A model generated the notes under the pieces. That model saw only the letters and a program-made list of their open reading frames with translations, ran no database searches and was not told the DNA's origin. From a virus: DNA of 64,000 nucleotides. The position numbers were made by a program, and so were the translations under genes. Positions 59,072 through 64,000 of the stretch are shown one piece after another. Within the stretch, counting starts at the first letter, position 1, and each line of letters starts with the position of its first letter. The stretch is taken from positions 37,245 to 101,244 of the IMG/VR virus record IMGVR_UViG_3300020442_000013. One strand, written 5' to 3'.

Positions 59072-60884
59072 CGTTTTCTATTTTAAATAAATGCTTGTAT
59101 TCTGGTAGATATAAGTATTCTATTTTGCTTTCTTTGAGTGTTCTAAGTGCATCATCTAGTGTTTCTACTAATGGTTCTCCACCTAGGTTAAAACTGGTAT
59201 TAAATATAATTGAACAGCCTGTTTGTTTTTTAAATTCTTTAATTAAATCATAATAGTGTTTATTTTGTTCTTCGCTTACAGTTTGTATTCTACACGTACC
59301 ATCTACATGTATAATTGCAGGAATTTTTTCTTCTACTCCTGGCTTGCAGTTTACAGCATACATCATAGTTGGTGAATTCTTCATGCCTCGTAAGTCAAAC
59401 CATTCGTGTACATCTTCTTCTAAGATTGTTCCTGCAAAAGGTCTAAAGTATTCTCTTCTCTTTACTTCGTTAACATGATCTTTGCCTTTTGGGTCTGTCG
59501 GATCATATAACAAAGATCTATTTCCTAATGCTCTTGGTCCATTTTCGCTTTGTCCTTGAAAAATTGCAACAATATTTTTTTCAGTAATTAATTTTACAAC
59601 ATCTTCATGTGTGGCATTTTCTGTTACGTCAGCCTCATAAGTTTTTGCTATGGATCTTAATTGTTGCAATGTAAAATCATACTTTGGTCCTAAATATAAA
59701 TTGTCACCTTTACGTCCAGAAACTTCTGTGCTTTGTGTTAGTTCATGATACATTATCAATGCTGCACCCATTGCTGTACCAGCATCATTACTTACAGGTT
59801 CTACATAAAGTTCGATATCAAGGTCTTCTAAATCTTTCAAATAGTGATAATTTGCTACACAATTTAAACCATAACCTCCACTTAATACTACCTTCTTTTT
59901 ACCTGTCTGTGTAACTGCTTTTCTAATCAAATCACTTGCTTGTTGTTGTGTTTGGATTTGACATGCATAAGCCATGTCTCTCCTGTTTGGCATCAATGTT
60001 AAGTCTACTCTATCGTAGTCATCAGCTTTGCCATTGTCTACTCCGTCAGGAGTTAGTTCTTCGTATAATCCATCATTTACTAATGCCGCATTTGGATATG
60101 TAGGAACAATCAAATTTCTATTAGACAGCGGTATTTTTCCTAGGTCGTCAAATAAAGCAGGAATTTTTTTATTCTCTTTTCCATAAGGAAATAAGCCCAT
60201 AGTTTTGCCAGCTTCAATTGCACTAAAGCCACAGTATTGTGTTACTGCTTCATATACTTTTGTAATACCTGCTCTATCAGAAATTGCAATTTCATATTCA
60301 GTACCATCAGCATTTTTTTCTGTCAAGAATGAAGTTGTGTTAGGACCTCTTGTGCCTAAGTGCTTGTAGACAACACCAAAATCAGCAGGATAGTTACAAT
60401 TAAAAACTGTTTCAGTTTCAAAACCATATGTTGATTCTCTGTTTATCTCCATCGGAATAAATGTACCAGCTCCGTCTATCACTACAGCCACAGCTTCAGT
60501 AAATCCGCTTCTATAAAAAGCACATCCTGCATGTAACTTGTGATGTTCCATTGCTACATCTATTACTTGAGGGTGCTTACCTCTTGAATGCCTATCAATC
60601 AAACCAAGTTTTCTACACATACCAGTATATACATCATCACCTGAAAATTCTAACCTGCCAGCTGATTCTGTAAGTGGTTGTGTATGGGCTACTACTAGAT
60701 AATCTAATTTGTCTGTATAATCTAAAATTTTTACTATAGAAGCTAATGGTCCACCATCATACTTGCTCCTACTAAGTCTTTCCTCCTCTATAGAAAAAAC
60801 AACTTCGCCATCCTTTAATAAACATACTCCACTATTATGTCCTCTTGCAATTCCTGCAATCCATTTTGAATTATTTTTACTCAT
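59067..60884 (-). CDS. O-carbamoyltransferase (NodU/CmcH/TobZ family), full length
   Basis: 605 aa with both domains. The Kae1-like N-terminal part has EEERLSRSKYD, HHKLHAGCAFY (H114, H118 region) and VVIDGAGTF. The C-terminal YrdC-like part (from about 400) has NGPRALGNRSLLYDP, which binds carbamoyl-adenylate. It makes carbamoyl-AMP from carbamoyl phosphate and moves the carbamoyl group to a sugar or other hydroxyl. It overlaps the GT9 gene by 8 nt. In Pseudomonas, WapO of this family carbamoylates LPS heptose, a tempting parallel. Confidence 0.93.
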   Translation of the reverse strand: MSKNNSKWIAGIARGHNSGVCLLKDGEVVFSIEEERLSRSKYDGGPLASIVKILDYTDKLDYLVVAHTQPLTESAGRLEFSGDDVYTGMCRKLGLIDRHSRGKHPQVIDVAMEHHKLHAGCAFYRSGFTEAVAVVIDGAGTFIPMEINRESTYGFETETVFNCNYPADFGVVYKHLGTRGPNTTSFLTEKNADGTEYEIAISDRAGITKVYEAVTQYCGFSAIEAGKTMGLFPYGKENKKIPALFDDLGKIPLSNRNLIVPTYPNAALVNDGLYEELTPDGVDNGKADDYDRVDLTLMPNRRDMAYACQIQTQQQASDLIRKAVTQTGKKKVVLSGGYGLNCVANYHYLKDLEDLDIELYVEPVSNDAGTAMGAALIMYHELTQSTEVSGRKGDNLYLGPKYDFTLQQLRSIAKTYEADVTENATHEDVVKLITEKNIVAIFQGQSENGPRALGNRSLLYDPTDPKGKDHVNEVKRREYFRPFAGTILEEDVHEWFDLRGMKNSPTMMYAVNCKPGVEEKIPAIIHVDGTCRIQTVSEEQNKHYYDLIKEFKKQTGCSIIFNTSFNLGGEPLVETLDDALRTLKESKIEYLYLPEYKHLFKIENE

Positions 60885-61827
60885 CGTCTTCCTTTGGTTC
60901 TGGTTTACCTAGTACTCTGTCTATAACGTAATCGACTATTTCTGGACTCATAGTCATTAAGTGTTCGTTATGCCTTGACGTAGTTTCGTCAGGCATTATT
61001 CTTATAGGATCATAAACTCTATCGGTCATTCCTAAATCAACAATATTAAAGTAATCACAGTTTGGATAAGAAACATTGATAGGAAATGTTGGACCTAATA
61101 CTACAGTAGAAGGTGTATCTACCATATATGCCAAATGTTGTCCTACACTATCACAACCAAGAAAATGATTTGCATATTTTATTGCAGCTGTCCAGTTCCT
61201 TAGTGCAACCTGTTCAGGCATAGCTACATCTTCTTTAAATTTATCTTTGCTAAAATCAAATCCCATTTCAGCCATTGTGATTACTGCAAAGTCGTTTTCT
61301 TGCAATTTTCTAATGAGTGATTTAAGGTCTTTGAATTCAATACTTCTACCAGTGTTATCAACAAACGATCCATCTACATGTTGTATTGCCCTTCCAAAAG
61401 GTTGTATAATAATTACTTTATCTTTTTTTAATCTATCTTTTACTTGATTGATAATTTGTCTACCAGTTAACATTTCTTCTTTGGAAAGAAACATTCTTGG
61501 TTTGTCTAATTCTCTTAAACCTTTGTTATTAATAGCAATATCATAACCTTGAGCAAGACTAGCTTTTTGGTTGTAGTATTCCCAAATTCTATATGGTTCA
61601 GGAGAAATAATATCTCTATCTTTGAGTTTTTCTTGAAATAAATTTTTGTGCCAATTGTCATAAGCACGATGATCTAGATCTGGATGACCTTTAAATGCAT
61701 CAGTGCCGCCTTCACATACGATTATAAAATCATCGTCATTTGATTCTTTAGCATATAATTCGAAAGCTGGTATTGAACTTACTACTCTTCCGTAGCCACC
61801 GTTCACAAAAAAAGCCTTTGATCTCAT
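60877..61827 (-). CDS. GT9-like (heptosyltransferase) glycosyltransferase
   Basis: 316 aa GT-B protein. NGGYGRVVSSIPAFE (9-23) is the GT9 N-terminal loop and CDSVGQHLAYMVDTPSTVVLGPT (about 236-258) matches the ADP-heptose donor-site motif of LPS heptosyltransferases WaaC, WaaF and WaaQ. The gap between is FGRAIQHVDGS. The ribosome site is AAGGA. Next to it are the carbamoyltransferase and fibre genes, and the ADP-heptose operon is 10 kb away. Donor identity is inference. Confidence 0.8.
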   Translation of the reverse strand: MRSKAFFVNGGYGRVVSSIPAFELYAKESNDDDFIIVCEGGTDAFKGHPDLDHRAYDNWHKNLFQEKLKDRDIISPEPYRIWEYYNQKASLAQGYDIAINNKGLRELDKPRMFLSKEEMLTGRQIINQVKDRLKKDKVIIIQPFGRAIQHVDGSFVDNTGRSIEFKDLKSLIRKLQENDFAVITMAEMGFDFSKDKFKEDVAMPEQVALRNWTAAIKYANHFLGCDSVGQHLAYMVDTPSTVVLGPTFPINVSYPNCDYFNIVDLGMTDRVYDPIRIMPDETTSRHNEHLMTMSPEIVDYVIDRVLGKPEPKEDDE

Positions 61828-61892
61828 CTATAATTCCTTTTTAGGTTTGTAGTAAACATTATACTACTACTTATAGGTTGAGACCAAAGGCT
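61813..61892. repeat. Inverted repeat across the GT9 start
   Basis: Arms 61813-61825 and 61880-61892 pair at 12 of 13 bases, with a 54-nt loop holding the promoter, ribosome site and ATG. In read-through RNA it could hide the start codon. Confidence 0.4.
61858..61875 (-). promoter_or_regulatory. Possible promoter of GT9-carbamoyltransferase pair
   Basis: TATAAT (61858-61863) preceded by TATAAGTA (61868-61875), a one-base variant of the late octamer, on the minus strand about 30-48 nt before the GT9 ATG. Which is used is unclear; no good -35. Confidence 0.4.
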
Positions 61893-61913
61893 GTACTTAA
61901 TTATGGTTTATTT

Positions 61914-62579
61914 TTATTCCCAGGTAAAACTAATTTGTTTATGTGGAATTTTCCAAGCATCAATACTTGCATAGTTACTTCTCACTGTCTTTAACCATGC
62001 TGACATTGCTTGCATTTCTGTTTTTTGTGCCGCAGTAAAGTTCTCTGGGCGATCTGCTAAAGCCTCATCAATCCGTGCTGCTTCTGCATCATATCCATCA
62101 AATAAAGATTCTTTGTCAATAGGATGTTCCTGATAACCTGGCATTGTAAATTTAGTGCCATCATATTTCATTGCACTAGCTCCATTATGAATTGACTGCA
62201 TAAAGTTCTGCGTTCTATATTCGTATTCATAATCTGGGTCATCACCTGGTGTTTCAAACTTGTAATCAGGTATACCTCCTGTTTCATCTTTGGCTGGTAT
62301 AGTGTCATCGCCCTGCATCAATGCTATTGCTTCAGGGTGATCATTTGCATCTACCAAGTAAAATTTATGACCTTCATGTACATGATTTGGCAAATCGTCC
62401 TCTAGTTCTTTTTTAACGTCATGTGAACCTTCAATGGAAAATACTTCTCCTGTAGCTTCAACTACGCTAATTATATGGTAACGTAGTCCAGTCCATGTAA
62501 CATCTACTGTTTTTCCCTCGGACACAGATGGGTTCCATGGTTCATTTGGATACGTGTATGTAAAAGTTTTTGTAATCAT
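61914..62579 (-). CDS. Conserved phage protein, probable virion component
   Basis: 221 aa, acidic, with no enzyme motif seen. The N-terminal 90 residues look like beta strands (TYTYPNEPWNPSVSEGKTVD, RYHIISVVEATG) and the C-terminal half is helical (PENFTAAQKTEMQAMSAWLK). A late promoter is 34 nt upstream, so it is probably late and structural. May be a chaperone for a nearby fibre. Confidence 0.55.
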   Translation of the reverse strand: MITKTFTYTYPNEPWNPSVSEGKTVDVTWTGLRYHIISVVEATGEVFSIEGSHDVKKELEDDLPNHVHEGHKFYLVDANDHPEAIALMQGDDTIPAKDETGGIPDYKFETPGDDPDYEYEYRTQNFMQSIHNGASAMKYDGTKFTMPGYQEHPIDKESLFDGYDAEAARIDEALADRPENFTAAQKTEMQAMSAWLKTVRSNYASIDAWKIPHKQISFTWE

Positions 62580-62613
62580 ATCTGTTTCCTTAATTAAGTA
62601 CCTTTCGTATTGT

Positions 62614-62621
62614 TATTTATC
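62614..62621 (-). promoter_or_regulatory. Late promoter (GATAAATA)
   Basis: Late octamer on the minus strand, 34 nt before the ATG at 62579, with AAGGA between them. Confidence 0.65.
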
Positions 62622-62643
62622 ATACTATAGTAAGTTACTACTC

Positions 62644-63759
62644 CTAATCGTGGGCTGGAGGTGTACCCTTATATTTAATTCTAACTATAGAGCCTCCGCC
62701 GGACCATCCATGCGTTCTCACGCCATTACATGGAAATGTAGCTGGTGCTGGCATAGCTGGTCTCCACCATGGAGAACATCCAGTCCATTCATAACATTCA
62801 CACATTTTGTTACCACTCCAACAACTTGTAGGTCTTCCGCCCCAGGTTGGTCCTCTATCCAATCCTTGTGTAGCATGGTCCATGTTACCAAAGGCTGATC
62901 CTGCGTATGTATACATATCTTGCCATCCGTGGTTGATTTGCATTTCTGCTCCACATGTAGAATATAACATCGGTGGTGAGTGGATAATTTGTCTGTGGCA
63001 ATTCCAACAACATGGGTTACAGTGACCGTAATACATACAAGCCACCCTATCAGCTTGGCCCCAACAACATGTTACATTAGTTGCAAAAGCTGTATCTCCC
63101 CCAAGGTAAGATTTTGCTAGTCCATCTGCTGTCGGCCAATTGTTTCCTGATCCTAGATTACATACCATACCGCATCCATCGCCTACTGCATTTCCTTCAT
63201 AGTCAACGTTTGGTGTAATACATGCACCGTTTGAACCTAAACAACACATCATTGATCCATCATTTATACAAATTGTACGTCCTCCATACCCTGGTTGGGC
63301 ACAAACACACATACAACCATATTGGCATGTGATGGCGCCGGTGCCGTCGTTTGCACATGTACTTCCTGGACATATGTATATACATGCGGCACCACTTTGT
63401 CCGCCACACATACAGTTGTTTCCTGAGTTACATTGACGACCACCATAGATGAATATCCATCCGTTTGCTGCCATTGGAGTTGTAAATCGAATATATGCGC
63501 CTGGATTTCCTCCTACGCCGCCACCGCAACAACAGGAACAAGCATTACCTCTACCGCCAGCACCCCATAACTCAATTTCAAGTTCAACTGGAGTTGTTCT
63601 ATCACAGGTTACTTGACATCCGTACCATTTAGCACAATGTGGATATTCTGAGTAGTTGTTAGGTGTAAATCCCCATACTCTACCATATTCTAAATTTGTT
63701 TCTTTCGCCCCTTCAGTTATTACGCTCTTTGACGATAATAATGATCTAAGTGTTGCCAT
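62644..63759 (-). CDS. Cysteine-rich virion tip or adhesin protein
   Basis: 371 aa with 36 cysteines (about 10 per cent), many paired in CxC or CC (ACSCCCGGG, CMCVC, CCWNC). Glycine, tryptophan and asparagine are also enriched. It starts with a phage-typical N-terminus (ATLRSLLSSKSVI) and ends in a GWSGGGSIVRIKYKG segment. ELWGAGGRG early on recalls the glycine-rich receptor-binding domains of marine phage fibres. A tight disulphide or metal knot is likely. A paralogue lies immediately upstream on the same strand. Confidence 0.75.
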   Translation of the reverse strand: MATLRSLLSSKSVITEGAKETNLEYGRVWGFTPNNYSEYPHCAKWYGCQVTCDRTTPVELEIELWGAGGRGNACSCCCGGGVGGNPGAYIRFTTPMAANGWIFIYGGRQCNSGNNCMCGGQSGAACIYICPGSTCANDGTGAITCQYGCMCVCAQPGYGGRTICINDGSMMCCLGSNGACITPNVDYEGNAVGDGCGMVCNLGSGNNWPTADGLAKSYLGGDTAFATNVTCCWGQADRVACMYYGHCNPCCWNCHRQIIHSPPMLYSTCGAEMQINHGWQDMYTYAGSAFGNMDHATQGLDRGPTWGGRPTSCWSGNKMCECYEWTGCSPWWRPAMPAPATFPCNGVRTHGWSGGGSIVRIKYKGTPPAHD

Positions 63760-63787
63760 ATCTATTATTCCTAATTGTTATCATGTA

Positions 63788-64000
63788 TTAGCTACTTGCC
63801 TTCCATAAAATTCTAACATATCCTAATCCACCTCTTGAACCAACGTCTCTAACATCTGGACAACCCATTGCTTGTGTAGCACCTTGTCCTGGTGGTACAA
63901 AAGGCACACAACCTACTGCTTCATAACATGCACATACTTTACTAGAGTTCCAGCAACTTGCAGTACTTGGGTACCAACTTGTTATATTTCTAGCAATAGA
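63788..64000 (-). CDS. Cysteine-rich paralogue, 5' part beyond window
   Basis: C-terminal 70 residues of a protein that aligns to the end of the 62644-63759 product: TASCWNSSKVCACYEAVGC corresponds to TSCWSGNKMCECYEWTGC, and GGLGYVRILWKASS to GGGSIVRIKYKG. The start is to the right of the window. A tandem duplication of a Cys-rich adhesin. Confidence 0.75.
   Translation of the reverse strand, partial: SIARNITSWYPSTASCWNSSKVCACYEAVGCVPFVPPGQGATQAMGCPDVRDVGSRGGLGYVRILWKASS

Noticed and set aside
62718-62954. Alternative minus-strand frame within the Cys-rich gene
   Set aside because: Shifted frame of the Cys-rich protein; no ribosome site, and the main frame continues to a paralogous end.
1-64000. 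CRISPR arrays and tRNA genes
   Set aside because: No regular direct repeats with unique spacers, and no cloverleaf with conserved T-loop seen in the short intergenic gaps.

Overview
The window is part of the genome of an AT-rich, T4-like marine myovirus. The evidence is a set of T4-type replication and recombination genes (gp41 helicase, gp61 primase, UvsW, UvsX, UvsY, gp32, dNMP kinase), a T4-type morphogenesis set (gp4, gp13, gp14, gp15, gp16, gp17, gp18, gp19), and TATAAATA-type late promoters. The sequence is about one-third GC. Several traits (peptide deformylase, 2OG-Fe(II) oxygenase, carbamoyltransferase, very large fibre-like proteins) resemble T4-like phages of marine cyanobacteria and SAR11-type bacteria. 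No photosynthesis gene is visible and the host cannot be fixed from this window. Both ends are open: a gene runs off each edge. Capsid, portal, DNA polymerase gp43 and most baseplate genes are not here.

Layout. 0-6 kb (minus): DnaE-like protein, oxygenase, gp41, a Kae1-like/carbamoyltransferase homologue overlapping a QueC-like PP-loop ATPase, and gp61 primase. 6-7.3 kb: a structural gene and a divergent conserved gene. 7.2-16.8 kb (minus): a second, minimal DnaE-like protein, deformylase, zinc-finger proteins, CMP-Kdo synthetase, a complete purine permease, UvsW and its neighbour. 16.8-23.3 kb (minus): a glycan cluster with glycosyltransferase-like proteins, a nucleotidyltransferase-cupin fusion and methyltransferases. 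23.3-26.6 kb (minus): UvsY, a kinase-fold protein, UvsX, gp32. 26.7-28.9 kb: amidinotransferase with two small partners. 28.9-44 kb (minus): LysM and peptidoglycan-binding virion proteins, terminase, head completion, tube, sheath, neck gp13. 44-51.7 kb (plus): gp14 and gp15 followed by a cassette predicted to make ADP-heptose. 51.7-64 kb (minus): giant fibre-like proteins, full-length carbamoyltransferase, GT9 heptosyltransferase-like protein, and Cys-rich paralogues. No stretch over 300 bases lacks a gene; small overlapping genes fill most gaps.

How it may work together. The phage carries donors for both LPS inner-core sugars (CMP-Kdo by KdsB; ADP-heptose by HldE, GmhB-like and HldD). It also carries a GT9 transferase overlapping an O-carbamoyltransferase, beside large virion proteins and under late-type promoters. 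My leading hypothesis is a late pathway that puts (carbamoyl-)heptose on the virion or remodels host LPS. A second modification pair (PP-loop ATPase plus a Kae1-like protein lacking the YrdC-like half) sits among replication genes and may act on nucleic acid.

Regulation. Two promoter classes can be read by eye: TTGACT/TTGACA-N17-TATAAT-like, and (T/G/A)(A/G/C)TAAATA late motifs. At several genes the promoter is so close to the start codon that the predicted +1 falls on the AUG, which implies leaderless mRNAs.
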